Shown piece after piece: positions 51,183-58,927 of a stretch of DNA of 64,000 nucleotides. A program made the position numbers and the translations under genes. A model generated the notes under the pieces. The model was not told the origin of the DNA, did no database searches, and was given only the letters and a program-made list of their open reading frames with translations. The first letter of the stretch is position 1. Every line of letters begins with the position of its first letter. Origin of the DNA: Devosia sp. Root413D1 (GTDB lineage: Bacteria > Pseudomonadota > Alphaproteobacteria > Rhizobiales > Devosiaceae); NCBI RefSeq assembly GCF_001425235.1, contig NZ_LMEA01000007.1:11170-75169 (forward strand). Direction: 5' to 3'.

Positions 51183-51941
51183 TTGCAGGGGGTGTCACAC
51201 AGCTTGGAGCGCCTCTTGGAGCCGATTGCAGCCTTCGACTTGCAGCGCATGCTGTTCGGCGATGAGTCGCCGCTGTTCCTGCTCGAGATCATCTTCCGCA
51301 CGCTGATCGTTTACGTCTATGCCCTGCTGCTGCTCCGCTGGCTGGGTAGCAGGACGATCGGGCAGCTGTCGACCATCGAGTTCCTGCTGGTGATCGCGCT
51401 CGGCTCGGCCGTGGGCGACGCGATGTTCTATCCCGATGTGCCGCTCATTCACGCTCTGCTGGTTGTTACCGTCGTAGTTGTCGCCAACAAGCTGCTTGAC
51501 ATGCTGATTGCCCGCAACAAGGCGGCCGAGCGACTGCTCGATGGTGTGCCCAAAGAGGTCATCACTGACGGCGTCATTGACAGGAAGTTCCTCAACGACG
51601 TGTCCCTTGGCGGCAGCGAACTGTTCCAGCAGTTGCGTCATCATGGCGTTGAGCACCTGGGGCAGGTCGCTCGTGCCTACATCGAGCCGGATGGTGTGTT
51701 GACAGTTTTCCGGGACAAGGCGGACGACCGTCCAGGACTGCCGATCGTCCCTCCTTGGGAAATCGAACCGCCGGTGAAAATCTCAGCGCTCGCGGCCACG
51801 TCCAACAGCACGCTACTGGCATGCCGCCGCTGTGGCCAACTCCACCAAACTGAAGAGGCCGTTGCACCGGGCAACTGCCCGAATTGCGCGCATGATCTGT
51901 GGACGCAGGCCCGCGTGCACGAGGCTTATCGCGACGACTAG
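51183..51941 (+). CDS. DUF421 (YetF-like) membrane protein with zinc ribbon
   Basis: A 252-aa protein: three N-terminal TM helices (FRTLIVYVYALLLLRWLG, FLLVIALGSAVGDAMF, LLVVTVVVVANKLLDMLIA), a YetF-type soluble domain, and a C-terminal putative zinc ribbon, C-R-R-C ... C-P-N-C. The ribbon is an addition relative to short YetF proteins. Starts at TTG 51183 or a GTG nine bases later; neither has good ribosome spacing. Last gene of the island before the right att site. Confidence 0.82.
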   Translation: MQGVSHSLERLLEPIAAFDLQRMLFGDESPLFLLEIIFRTLIVYVYALLLLRWLGSRTIGQLSTIEFLLVIALGSAVGDAMFYPDVPLIHALLVVTVVVVANKLLDMLIARNKAAERLLDGVPKEVITDGVIDRKFLNDVSLGGSELFQQLRHHGVEHLGQVARAYIEPDGVLTVFRDKADDRPGLPIVPPWEIEPPVKISALAATSNSTLLACRRCGQLHQTEEAVAPGNCPNCAHDLWTQARVHEAYRDD

Positions 51942-52042
51942 GAGTGCTCGGCCGCCGGCCGTCGATCGCTAACCGGACCTGCCATTACCGTCACCATGAA
52001 AGTGCAGTAGACCAAGTAGCGCTGAAGGCAGCGCGCCCACAA

Positions 52043-52061
52043 TATTGGACAAAGATTGGAC
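52043..52061. repeat. Putative integrase arm-type repeats, right end
   Basis: TATTGGACAA (52043-52052) followed by GATTGGAC (52054-52061), 11-bp period, 46-64 bp inside the right att site. Same motif as the left-end repeats. Confidence 0.5.
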
Positions 52062-52106
52062 GGGAACCAACGCGCCCCAGCTAAGTCTTTTAGATGTTTG
52101 GAAAAA

Positions 52107-52151
52107 TTGGCGCGCCCAAGGGGAATCGAACCCCTGTTCCCGCCGTGAGAG
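52107..52151. repeat. Right attachment site (inside intact tRNA-Glu)
   Basis: Identical to 8135-8179. It covers the 3' half of the intact tRNA-Glu(CTC) plus one flanking base, so integration left the tRNA whole at this end. Confidence 0.88.
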
Positions 52152-52182
52152 GGCGGTGTCCTGACCGCTAGACGATGGGCGC
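52108..52182 (-). tRNA. tRNA-Glu (anticodon CTC)
   Basis: A 75-nt cloverleaf with acceptor GCGCCCA/TGGGCGC, encoded CCA, anticodon stem CCGCC/GGCGG around loop CTCTCAC (anticodon CTC) and T-loop GTTCGATTCC. It is the insertion target of the island. Confidence 0.95.
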
Positions 52183-52243
52183 GGAGGAACTCTTTATCGG
52201 CGATGAGCGCCGTACCGTCAACCACCAGCCCATGAGGGGAAAG

Positions 52244-52318
52244 TGGCGCGCCCTAGGGGAGTCGAACCCCTCTCTGCACCGTGAAAGGGTGCCGTCCTAA
52301 CCGATAGACGAAGGGCGC
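52244..52318 (-). tRNA. tRNA-Glu (anticodon TTC)
   Basis: A 75-nt cloverleaf with acceptor GCGCCCT/AGGGCGC, encoded CCA, anticodon stem GCACC/GGTGC around loop CTTTCAC (anticodon TTC). It lies 61 bp upstream of tRNA-Glu(CTC) in the same direction; the two are probably one transcript. Confidence 0.95.
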
Positions 52319-52406
52319 CGCGGTGGCGTCCGTATAGGGAGGTTCATTCGGGCTGGCAAGGGTGTTTTTCGAAGAAACACGCGCTTATGTCAGCCCCTGT
52401 GGAAGG

Positions 52407-52862
52407 TCAGCAGCCTGAGAAGGTGACGGGCTTCTTCCAGCCGCGCGGCCGGTCGCGCACGTCGACATGGATGAAGCCGCGGCCCGGGTAGCAGCCGAGG
52501 CCGCCGACCTGCTCGTTGCGCAGGGCGAAGGCGACGAGCTGGCCCTTGGAAACGCCGGGGATGAAGAAATCCACCGCCATGCAGCGCATGTGGTAGCTCG
52601 AATCCTCGCCGCCGCCGATGATGTTGCGGATCGGATCGCGATAGCCGGAGTTGACGACGATCTTCTTGCCGAACTTGCGTTCGAACGAGCTGATCACCGA
52701 GCGCAGTTTTGGCGAGATGCAGGAATTGTCGACATCGGTCGACGACAGGAACATGCCGGCCCGCTGCACGTAGCCCTTGTAGGAGGCGCCGCCACCGCCG
52801 CCGAAAAAGAAGCAGCCACTCAGCAGCAGGGCGCTTGCCAGCACCGCAATCAGTCGGATCAT
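52407..52862 (-). CDS. M15-family D-Ala-D-Ala carboxypeptidase-like lipoprotein
   Basis: A 151-aa protein with lipobox LLSGC, a Gly-rich spacer and a zinc-peptidase M15_3 domain: H-x6-D in SYHMRCMAVDFF and the second His in GFIHVDVRDR are the metal ligands. Acts on peptidoglycan peptides in the periplasm. Chromosomal gene flanking the island. Confidence 0.85.
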   Translation of the reverse strand: MIRLIAVLASALLLSGCFFFGGGGGASYKGYVQRAGMFLSSTDVDNSCISPKLRSVISSFERKFGKKIVVNSGYRDPIRNIIGGGEDSSYHMRCMAVDFFIPGVSKGQLVAFALRNEQVGGLGCYPGRGFIHVDVRDRPRGWKKPVTFSGC

Positions 52863-53025
52863 TCGTCACTTCCCATGCCGCGCGTCAGGGCGGTAGCAGA
52901 ACGCCGGCCCTTGCCCGGCCGGCGCTCGCGAGGAAGCTACAAAGTCTTGGCTAACCGTCGGCTAAGCCGATTGGTTAGCGGTCGGTTACCTCAGGGGCTG
53001 CGGATGGCTGCCCCCGGGGGGCGGC

Positions 53026-53445
53026 TTACCAGGCGCCGGTGTTCGGCATCGACAGCCAGGGCTCGGCCGGGGCGAGCGCCGCACCTTCCTGCAGGATCTC
53101 GACCGAGATGTTGTCGGGCGAGCGGACAAACGCCATGCGGCCGTCGCGGGGCGGGCGGTTGATGGTGTAGCCGAGCTTCTGCATATGGGCGCAGAAATCG
53201 TAGATGTTGGCGACCTCGTAGGCGAGGTGACCGAAATTGCGGCCGCCGGTATAGACCTCGGGGTCCCAGTTATAGGTGAGCTCGACCGGCGTCTCGTGCT
53301 GGCCCTTGGCGGCGAGGAAGATCAGCGTGTAGCGGCCCTTCTCGTTCTCGGTGCGCCGGACTTCCTCGAGCCCGAGGCCGTCGCGATAGAATTTCAGGCT
53401 CGCTTCGATGTCGGTGACCCGCACCATGGTGTGGAGATACTTCAC
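53026..53445 (-). CDS. gloA: Lactoylglutathione lyase (glyoxalase I)
   Basis: A 139-aa VOC-fold enzyme converting the methylglyoxal-glutathione hemithioacetal to S-lactoylglutathione. Metal ligands H5 (YLHTMVRV), Glu in PVELTYN, His in NFGHLAYEV and Glu in ISVEILQ are all present. Normal family length; monocistronic. Confidence 0.92.
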   Translation of the reverse strand: MKYLHTMVRVTDIEASLKFYRDGLGLEEVRRTENEKGRYTLIFLAAKGQHETPVELTYNWDPEVYTGGRNFGHLAYEVANIYDFCAHMQKLGYTINRPPRDGRMAFVRSPDNISVEILQEGAALAPAEPWLSMPNTGAW

Positions 53446-53702
53446 GTCTGGTCCTCCCGGAGAGTGTGTTGGTGCGGCCTACAACGGCTGGCCGCCCGCA
53501 TCAAGTTGGACACTCGTCGACGACACACGGGTCATCGAATACCGGGCTGGAAGCGCCGGTATTGCCGGTCCTCCAAAGCGGTTGCGAAAAACCCCTGACA
53601 AAATCGTAAACGCTTCTTAACTTCCCCGGCTGAATCGGACACAGTGCCTCATGTGTGGCGTACCCCGAACAGCGGCGGGGCGAGTACGAAAAGGCTTGAG
53701 GC

Positions 53703-54326
53703 ATGGGGGCCAAGTTTACAGCCGACGGTGACGAACCCGGGTTCCGGTCCGACGAGACCGGCCCGCTCGGACAGCACCCGGCATCCGACCACGGCGGCGA
53801 CGCCAATCTCGATGTCATCGAGGTGGTTGGGTCGATCAAGTGGTTCGACGTTTCCAAGGGGTTCGGCTTCATCGTCCCCGACGATGGCCGCCCAGATGTG
53901 CTCCTGCATGTGACCTGCCTGAGGCGGGACGGCTACCAGACCGCCTATGAGGGCTCGCGCATCGTCGTCGAGGCGCTGGCGCGACCGGGTGGGCTGCAGG
54001 CCTTCCGCATTCTCTCGATGGACGATTCGACCGCCAAGCACCCGGCGCAGATGCCGGCGCCGCGCACCCATGTCACCGTCGAGCCGACCAGCCGCCTCGA
54101 GCGCCTCGAGGTGAAGTGGTTCAACCGCATCCGCGGCTTCGGCTTCCTCTCGGCCGGTGACGGCGCTCCGGATATCTTCGTCCACATGGAGACGCTGCGC
54201 CGCTTCGGCATCACCGAGCTGCGCCCCGGCCAGCACGTCCTCGTCCGCTACGGCACTGGCCCCAAGGGCCTGATGGTCGCCGAGATCCGTCCAGACGGCT
54301 GGGGCGACGCGCCGTCCTCACACTGA
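53703..54326 (+). CDS. Double cold-shock-domain protein
   Basis: A 207-aa protein with two cold-shock domains. The first has [21 protein letters not shown] with RNP-2-like VLLHVT; the second has [29 protein letters not shown]. It binds single-stranded nucleic acid. A disordered 35-residue N-terminus precedes. Tandem-CSD proteins are typical of alphaproteobacteria. A hairpin (54332-54356) follows. Confidence 0.9.
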   Translation: MGAKFTADGDEPGFRSDETGPLGQHPASDHGGDANLDVIEVVGSIKWFDVSKGFGFIVPDDGRPDVLLHVTCLRRDGYQTAYEGSRIVVEALARPGGLQAFRILSMDDSTAKHPAQMPAPRTHVTVEPTSRLERLEVKWFNRIRGFGFLSAGDGAPDIFVHMETLRRFGITELRPGQHVLVRYGTGPKGLMVAEIRPDGWGDAPSSH

Positions 54327-54331
54327 TCTTG

Positions 54332-54356
54332 CGCCTCCCCGCACGGCGAGGAGGCG
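54332..54356 (+). terminator. Hairpin after the cold-shock gene
   Basis: CGCCTCC / GGAGGCG with an 11-base loop, six bases after the stop, followed by ACTTTA. A weak terminator by its short T run. Confidence 0.45.
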
Positions 54357-54393
54357 ACTTTATCATGCATGCTAGAGGGCGGTTGTCCGGCCG

Positions 54394-54801
54394 CTATTGC
54401 GGCTGGATGAAGCCGTTATGGCTCGAGGCGAACTTCCAGCCTTCGGCGTTGCGCTTCAGCACATAGAGCTTGGTGCCCTCGAGCTCGCCCTCGATCCGTG
54501 AGCCATCGGCATGCTCGGGCGTAGCCCGCACATTGACCGCGGCGACGTCGTCATCGACGAACAGCACGTGCTCCACTTTGTAGGTGGCGTGCACGTCGCC
54601 CAGGGCAGGGGTGAGCACCCGACGGGTGAAGGCGTCGATCTCGTCGCGCCCGGTCAGCCGCACGCCGCCGCCCGTTACCCACACCGCATCGGGCGAGAAC
54701 AGCGCGATGAAATCGTCGGGGCTGCGGTTGCGCTGCGACGCTTCAACCGCGGCAACAAAGCGGTGGATGGTCTCGATATCGGCAGTCCGCCGGGCATTCA
54801 T
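54394..54801 (-). CDS. SgcJ/EcaC-type NTF2-fold protein
   Basis: A 135-aa NTF2-like protein (IETIHRFVAAVEASQRNRSP, FIALFSPDAVWVTGGGVRLT, DGSRIEGELEGTKLYVLKRN, W-KFASSHN). GGAAGGAAAC precedes the ATG at 54801. This family holds nuclear-transport-factor-2-fold enzymes and binding proteins; no specific substrate can be assigned. Confidence 0.82.
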   Translation of the reverse strand: MNARRTADIETIHRFVAAVEASQRNRSPDDFIALFSPDAVWVTGGGVRLTGRDEIDAFTRRVLTPALGDVHATYKVEHVLFVDDDVAAVNVRATPEHADGSRIEGELEGTKLYVLKRNAEGWKFASSHNGFIQPQ

Positions 54802-54962
54802 CTGGGTTTCCTTCCATCTGGGATGCCAGGCTTGTCGGACCTCAACAGCAGTTGAGGTCAATAGCCTTTCGCGCTGTTCTCGAACGCGTCTCTTGACGCT
54901 GTTCCCGAAGCCTCGGTGGCGCGATAAGGTGCCGCCAGTTCGCACTAACCCCCCAAGAACCC

Positions 54963-55424
54963 ATGAACATCCTCCGGGCCCTGCATGGCGCCTTTATCGC
55001 CCTCCTGCTCCTGACGCTCACCGCCTGCGCCTCTGATGACCGGTTGGTCATCGAGTCGCGCAACGGCAACCATCCCTTCACCGTCGAGGTGGTGGATACG
55101 CCAGAATCCCGGGCCAAGGGCCTGATGTATCGCGAAGCCCTGGCGCCCGATGCCGGCATGCTGTTCGATTTCAAGGAAAGCCGCGAAGTCAGCTTCTGGA
55201 TGAGCAATACGCTGATCCCGCTCGACATGGTGTTCATCACCGCCGAGGGGCTGGTGGCCAATATCCACGCCAACGCCCGGCCGCTCGATCTGACCTCGAT
55301 CCCGTCCGATGGTCCGGTGATGTTCGTCTTGGAAATTCCGGGCGGCCGCGCCAAGGAACTGGGCATCGCCGCCGGCGATCGCGTCGTGCACGATCGCATC
55401 AAGAACGGCGCTACAGCCGGCTGA
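54963..55424 (+). CDS. DUF192-family lipoprotein
   Basis: A 153-aa protein with lipobox TLTACAS and the DUF192 signature VEVVDTPESRAKGLMYREAL, GMLFDF, VSFWMSNTLIPLDMVFI and ARPLDLTSIPSDGP. Exported; function unknown. Its end overlaps the convergent hemolysin III gene by 14 bp. Confidence 0.88.
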   Translation: MNILRALHGAFIALLLLTLTACASDDRLVIESRNGNHPFTVEVVDTPESRAKGLMYREALAPDAGMLFDFKESREVSFWMSNTLIPLDMVFITAEGLVANIHANARPLDLTSIPSDGPVMFVLEIPGGRAKELGIAAGDRVVHDRIKNGATAG

Positions 55425-56097
55425 TTACCATGCAGTCGAGCACCGCCACGAGGTGGAGGCTGGCGCCGGCGACGACGAAGCCGTGCCATACGGCGTTGTG
55501 GAAGGTCAGACGCTCCCACAGGTGGAAGATCAGCCCGACGCTGTAGCAGAGCCCGCCCGCCACCAGGAGCCACAGCGCGACGCCGGGCAGGTGCGAGGCG
55601 AGCGCCTGGAACACGAACACACCGCTCCAGCCGATGCCCAGATAGAGGATGATCGCGCCCCGCCCGAAGCGGTGCGGCACGAACAGCTTCAGCGCCATGC
55701 CGGTAAGCGCCGCGCCCCAGATCAACAGCCCGATGATGATGCTCGAGGGTGTTGCGCCCAAGAGCACCAGGAACGGCGTATAGGTGCCGGCGATGAACAG
55801 GAAGATCGCCGCCTGGTCGAGCCGCGCCAAAGTACGCTTCGCCGGCGAGGCGATCGGGCAGAGGTTGAAGGCAAGCGAAATGCTGAGCACCAGCAGCAGG
55901 CTGCCGACATACAGCACCAGCGCCGGCAGCTCGTTCGGCGCCGTCTCGTAGCCGGCAAAGGCCAGCAGCACCGCCCCGAGCGCCACGGCGACGACGATGC
56001 CGATGCCATGCACCACCCCGTCCGCGATCAGCTCGGGCAGGGAAAAGGGGCGGCCCCGGGTCCACCAGGTTCGGGCAATGGTCGTCTCGGTCGTCAC
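55411..56097 (-). CDS. Hemolysin III (PAQR) family membrane protein
   Basis: A 228-aa protein with seven TM segments. Family motifs: DGVVHGIGIVVAVALGAVLL, DQAAIFLFIAGTYTPF and LTFHNAVWHGFVVAGASLHL, the His and Asp being the conserved zinc-site residues of PAQR proteins. Preceded by one copy of the dispersed hairpin repeat. Confidence 0.88.
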   Translation of the reverse strand: MTTETTIARTWWTRGRPFSLPELIADGVVHGIGIVVAVALGAVLLAFAGYETAPNELPALVLYVGSLLLVLSISLAFNLCPIASPAKRTLARLDQAAIFLFIAGTYTPFLVLLGATPSSIIIGLLIWGAALTGMALKLFVPHRFGRGAIILYLGIGWSGVFVFQALASHLPGVALWLLVAGGLCYSVGLIFHLWERLTFHNAVWHGFVVAGASLHLVAVLDCMVISRL

Positions 56098-56120
56098 GGC
56101 GCTTCAGGGCTCTCTCACAA

Positions 56121-56169
56121 GCGCTTTCAGGAAAAGTTGCGGACTCTTCCGGTTCGAAAGCGCGACAAA
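56121..56169 (-). repeat. Dispersed intergenic hairpin repeat, copy 1
   Basis: Shares with 57891-57940 and 59685-59754 the pattern TTTCAGGAAAAGTTGC-GACT-TTCCGGTTCGAAAGCGCGACAA, whose core (GGAAAAGT / ACTTTTCC) forms a hairpin. Located just 5' of the hemolysin III gene. Confidence 0.65.
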
Positions 56170-56280
56170 GGATAACGGCGCAGAGCGCTTCGACTTTTCG
56201 TCGAAACGCTCCGAAGCAAATAAGCTGTGACAATCCCGTCATCGGACTGTCACAGTCAACCCATTCCGCACTCCGGCCGC

Positions 56281-56308
56281 TTGACACGTAACGCAGTTGT
56301 TACAACTG
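56281..56308 (+). promoter_or_regulatory. Promoter with palindromic operator of the ArsR-type gene
   Basis: TTGACA (56281-56286) resembles a -35 box. Downstream is a perfect palindrome, CAGTTGT-T-ACAACTG (56294-56308), 30 bp before the start of the ArsR-type gene. This suggests autoregulation. Confidence 0.55.
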
Positions 56309-56338
56309 TCCGCGCACTCCATTGTTTCGGAAGACGAA

Positions 56339-56923
56339 ATGAGTCTCGCCGACCTCTATTCCGCCCTCGCCGATCCCACCCGTCTCCGGGTGCTCGAGCT
56401 GCTGCACGACAAGGCCCGCCCGGTGCATGAGCTGGCGGCCGCCTTCGATATCAGCCGCCCGGCCATCTCCCGGCACCTGAGGGTGCTGAAGGAAGCCGGG
56501 CTGGTGCAGGAGGTGAAGCAGGGGCGCGAGAACCTTTACTCGTTCCAGCGCGACGAGCTGAAGCCCGGCATGGCCTGGCTGGAAACGCATCAGAAGAAGC
56601 CGGGCAGGGCGAGGAAGGCTGCGGTGGCGGTAGCTGTCGCCCCCGAAGCTCCAGAAACCGTCGAAGCGCCGGTACGTCCCCCTGAGCCGATCGCGCCTGA
56701 GCCGATCGTCGCAGCTCCGGTGGTTGCGCCGGAGCCCGTTCTGGTCGCACCCGAGCCGGCTCCGGTGCCCATGGTCGCAGCTTCCGAACCGCCCCCGGAG
56801 CCGATCATTGTCGTCAAGTCCAAGGCCCCGGCCAAGCCGCGCGTCGCCAAGCCGAGGGCCGAAGCAGAACCCGTTGCCCCGCCGCCCAAGCAGACCCCGC
56901 AGCTGTCGTTCTTCGATCTCTAG
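56339..56923 (+). CDS. ArsR-family transcriptional regulator with long Pro/Ala tail
   Basis: Residues 1-85 are a winged-helix ArsR domain (LYSALADPTRLRVLELLHDK, ELAAAFDISRPAISRHLRVL, GLVQEVKQGRENLYSF) without the metal-binding cysteines of ArsR/SmtB. The remaining ~110 residues are Pro/Ala/Glu-rich and disordered, ending in QLSFFDL. The start ATG at 56339 is chosen by domain alignment. The tail's last residues resemble a sliding-clamp-binding motif (QLxLF), which would be unusual for a repressor. Confidence 0.85.
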   Translation: MSLADLYSALADPTRLRVLELLHDKARPVHELAAAFDISRPAISRHLRVLKEAGLVQEVKQGRENLYSFQRDELKPGMAWLETHQKKPGRARKAAVAVAVAPEAPETVEAPVRPPEPIAPEPIVAAPVVAPEPVLVAPEPAPVPMVAASEPPPEPIIVVKSKAPAKPRVAKPRAEAEPVAPPPKQTPQLSFFDL

Positions 56924-56945
56924 GCTGCTGGTCCCAACTCACCGG

Positions 56946-57051
56946 TGTCATCCCAGCGAAAGCTGGGACCCCGCGGCGAGGGCTCTTGCCCTCGTCCGCT
57001 CGCAGCCTGTGCCAGCCGATGGATGGGTCCCAGCTTTCGCTGGGATGACAT
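56946..57051. repeat. Large inverted repeat
   Basis: TGTCATCCCAGCGAAAGCTG at the left and its reverse complement at the right (arms ~26 bp, continuing into GGGACCC), spaced by about 50 bp. Each arm also contains a small CCCAGC/GCTGGG stem. It lies between convergent genes and may act as a bidirectional terminator or be a REP-like mobile repeat. Confidence 0.65.
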
Positions 57052-57085
57052 CGAGTGTGTGGCGCGCCTCGTGGTCCTCGCCCCT

Positions 57086-57874
57086 TCACGGCCCCGGCAG
57101 CACCTCGTCGATCCGGGCGGTCAGGTAATACCCCAGCAGCCCCGCCCATTCGCGCAGTGCGAGACTGCTCACCGAGATGTTCTCGGTCGATTGGTCCGGC
57201 TTGATCCGCACCCCTTCGGCGCCGCTCGCCAGGTAATCCGCCGGCCACGGGATGACAGGGAAATCGGCCTTGCGGAACAGCCCCACCGCTCGCGGCATAT
57301 GGAAGGCCGAGGTCACCAGCAGCCAGGTCTCGCCCGCGCTGACCTTTGCCAACTGCTTGGCGAACTGCGCATTCTCCTCGGTGTTGCGCGACTGGTCATC
57401 CATCAGGATGCGCTCGGGCGCGATCCCGAACGCCTCAAAGAAGCGCTTGCCCGCCAGCGCTTCCGGCTCCTGCTGCACCAAAGCCGCCGGCCCGCCGGCA
57501 ATGACGATCCTGGCGTTCGGGTGGTGCAACGCCAGCCGCAGGGCCTCGACGAACCGGTCGCCGGAGCGGTTGAACTCATAGCCGCCGCGCACCGAGTTCA
57601 CCTCGCCATCCATGCCGCCGCCCAACACCACGATGCCGTCGACCCGAGCCGGCTCCGCCGGCCGTTCGAACCGCTGCTCGAGCGGGGTGATCAGCACATA
57701 GCCGAAGGTGGTGAAAGAGCAGAGGAGCAGCAGCAGCAGCGCCAGCCCGACCAGCATCCGCGAGATCCACCGCCGCCTGAGCCAGCTCAACGCCAGCCCG
57801 GCCACCAGGAGCAGCACAACCAGCGAAAGCGGCTGCACCAGGAGCCAGAAAATCCGCGTGAGATAGGGGAACAC
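57086..57874 (-). CDS. YdcF-family (DUF218) membrane protein
   Basis: A 262-aa protein with two N-terminal TM helices (about 11-30 and 38-58) and a DUF218 domain: GIVVLGGGMDGEVNS, ARIVIAGGPAALV, MDDQSRNTEENAQFAK and LLVTSAFHMPRA. The family is linked to cell-envelope or vancomycin-sensitivity functions (SanA/ElyC). Preceded by repeat copy 2. Confidence 0.88.
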   Translation of the reverse strand: MFPYLTRIFWLLVQPLSLVVLLLVAGLALSWLRRRWISRMLVGLALLLLLLCSFTTFGYVLITPLEQRFERPAEPARVDGIVVLGGGMDGEVNSVRGGYEFNRSGDRFVEALRLALHHPNARIVIAGGPAALVQQEPEALAGKRFFEAFGIAPERILMDDQSRNTEENAQFAKQLAKVSAGETWLLVTSAFHMPRAVGLFRKADFPVIPWPADYLASGAEGVRIKPDQSTENISVSSLALREWAGLLGYYLTARIDEVLPGP

Positions 57875-57890
57875 GGCAGGGTCCTCCCGG

Positions 57891-57940
57891 AGCGTTTTCA
57901 GGAAAAGTTGCAGACTTTTCCGGTTCGAAAGCGCGACAAG
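57891..57940 (-). repeat. Dispersed intergenic hairpin repeat, copy 2
   Basis: AGCGTTTTCAGGAAAAGTTG then CAGACTTTTCCGGTTCGAAA and GCGCGACAA, just 5' of the YdcF gene. The most complete of the three copies. Confidence 0.65.
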
Positions 57941-58075
57941 TCAAACGCTTGGAGCGTTTCATCGCTTCAACGAGCGATGGAGCGCTCCAGTGTGGCGCGC
58001 ACCCTGCCATTGCTGCCGGGAGTCGGCAAACCCAAGGCCTGACAATCGAGACCGATTGCGCTACACCCGCGCCAC

Positions 58076-58151
58076 GGCCTCGTAGCTCAGGGGATAGAGC
58101 AGCAGCCTTCTAAGCTGTTGGTCGCAGGTTCGAATCCTGCCGAGGTCGCCA
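58076..58151 (+). tRNA. tRNA-Arg (anticodon TCT)
   Basis: A 76-nt cloverleaf: acceptor GGCCTCG/CGAGGTC (one G-U pair), D arm GCTC-GAGC, anticodon stem GCAGC/GCTGT around CTTCTAA (anticodon TCT), T arm GCAGG-TTCGAAT-CCTGC, encoded CCA. Confidence 0.95.
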
Positions 58152-58528
58152 CCCGCCCAACCAGCGTTGGTCATCCGCCAGAGGAGCGCGAGCTCCTCTC
58201 CGCTAGCGGCTTGGTGTGAAGCTCAGCCTGTTCCAGCGTCACCCATCCTCACATCGCGGTTGCTGACACCACCGGGCCCGCCCGCGACGGCCGGTATAGT
58301 GGCGTGACCCCCTCAGGTTACTTGGGGTGGCAACCAACACGAACCATGCGGCCAATCTCTCAGCCCCGAACCTGCGCCCATCACTAAGGGTTTGAATCGA
58401 TGTCGGTTTGGCGATCGACCTGTGGGAGTCGAAAAGAAGGCTGTTATTTTGCGAAGATTTGGGTTTTTCTGTCACTGGCGACCTTAGTCCGTATCAGAGA
58501 TACTTTGCCGGTCGAAATGGAGGGCACG
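58152..58528. other. Non-coding stretch after tRNA-Arg
   Basis: About 377 bp. The palindrome AGAGGAGC-GCGA-GCTCCTCT (58180-58199) could end the tRNA transcript. No gene is supported; in-frame codons before 58529 lack a ribosome site. Confidence 0.4.
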
Positions 58529-58927
58529 ATGGCTGCCGAGGGTGCAAGGAGTTCAGGCAGGTTGGTCCTTGGGCGTGCCTGGTACTGGCTGGGCGCCTTC
58601 GTGCTGTCGGGGATGCTCTGGCTGCTGATCATCTGGGCTGTTTCGAGTCTTACCAGCGCCGGAGAGGTTAGCGTGCGCCAAATGATTGGCGACGCTCGGT
58701 ATTGGCCCCCGGCATGTGAGCAGTCGGTGTGCGTGCTGACCGGGCTCGGCGGCATTGTCCAGGTCTGGGAGCGGCACGTCGACAAGTACAAGGGGCTTGG
58801 GCGAAGCTTCGTTGTCGAAGGCATGTGCGCCAGCGCTTGTGAGATCGCCGCGCGCAGGGCAGGGGCGCGTATCGCCCCGGGAGCTACGCTGATCGTTCAC
58901 GAACCGAGCCCCGCTCGATGGTCATAG
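58529..58927 (+). CDS. Hypothetical membrane protein, ClpP-like C-terminus
   Basis: A 132-aa protein: one TM helix (residues ~15-38), then an outer domain ending in SFVVEGMCASACEIAARRAG and ARIAPGATLIVHEPSP. The pattern G-x-C-x-S-A-C with the following A-x3-HE stretch resembles the nucleophile and His regions of periplasmic ClpP-fold proteins, but the protein stops soon after, so it may be truncated. GGAGGG precedes the ATG. Confidence 0.5.
   Translation: MAAEGARSSGRLVLGRAWYWLGAFVLSGMLWLLIIWAVSSLTSAGEVSVRQMIGDARYWPPACEQSVCVLTGLGGIVQVWERHVDKYKGLGRSFVVEGMCASACEIAARRAGARIAPGATLIVHEPSPARWS

Larger units (their letters stand above)
8135..52151. mobile_element. 44-kb integrative genomic island in tRNA-Glu(CTC)
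   Basis: Bounded by a perfect 45-bp direct repeat (8135-8179 and 52107-52151) equal to the 3' part of the tRNA-Glu gene from the anticodon loop to the CCA end. A tyrosine integrase starts 140 bp inside the left repeat. Inside are an AlpA-like HTH, a primase-polymerase/helicase, a giant NTPase, an SOS-boxed dnaE2, SRAP, ligase, two Ku genes and a TIR protein. No conjugation, capsid or terminase genes were recognised, so it is probably mobilised in trans or immobile. Excision would leave the channel gene directly beside the intact tRNA. Confidence 0.88.
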
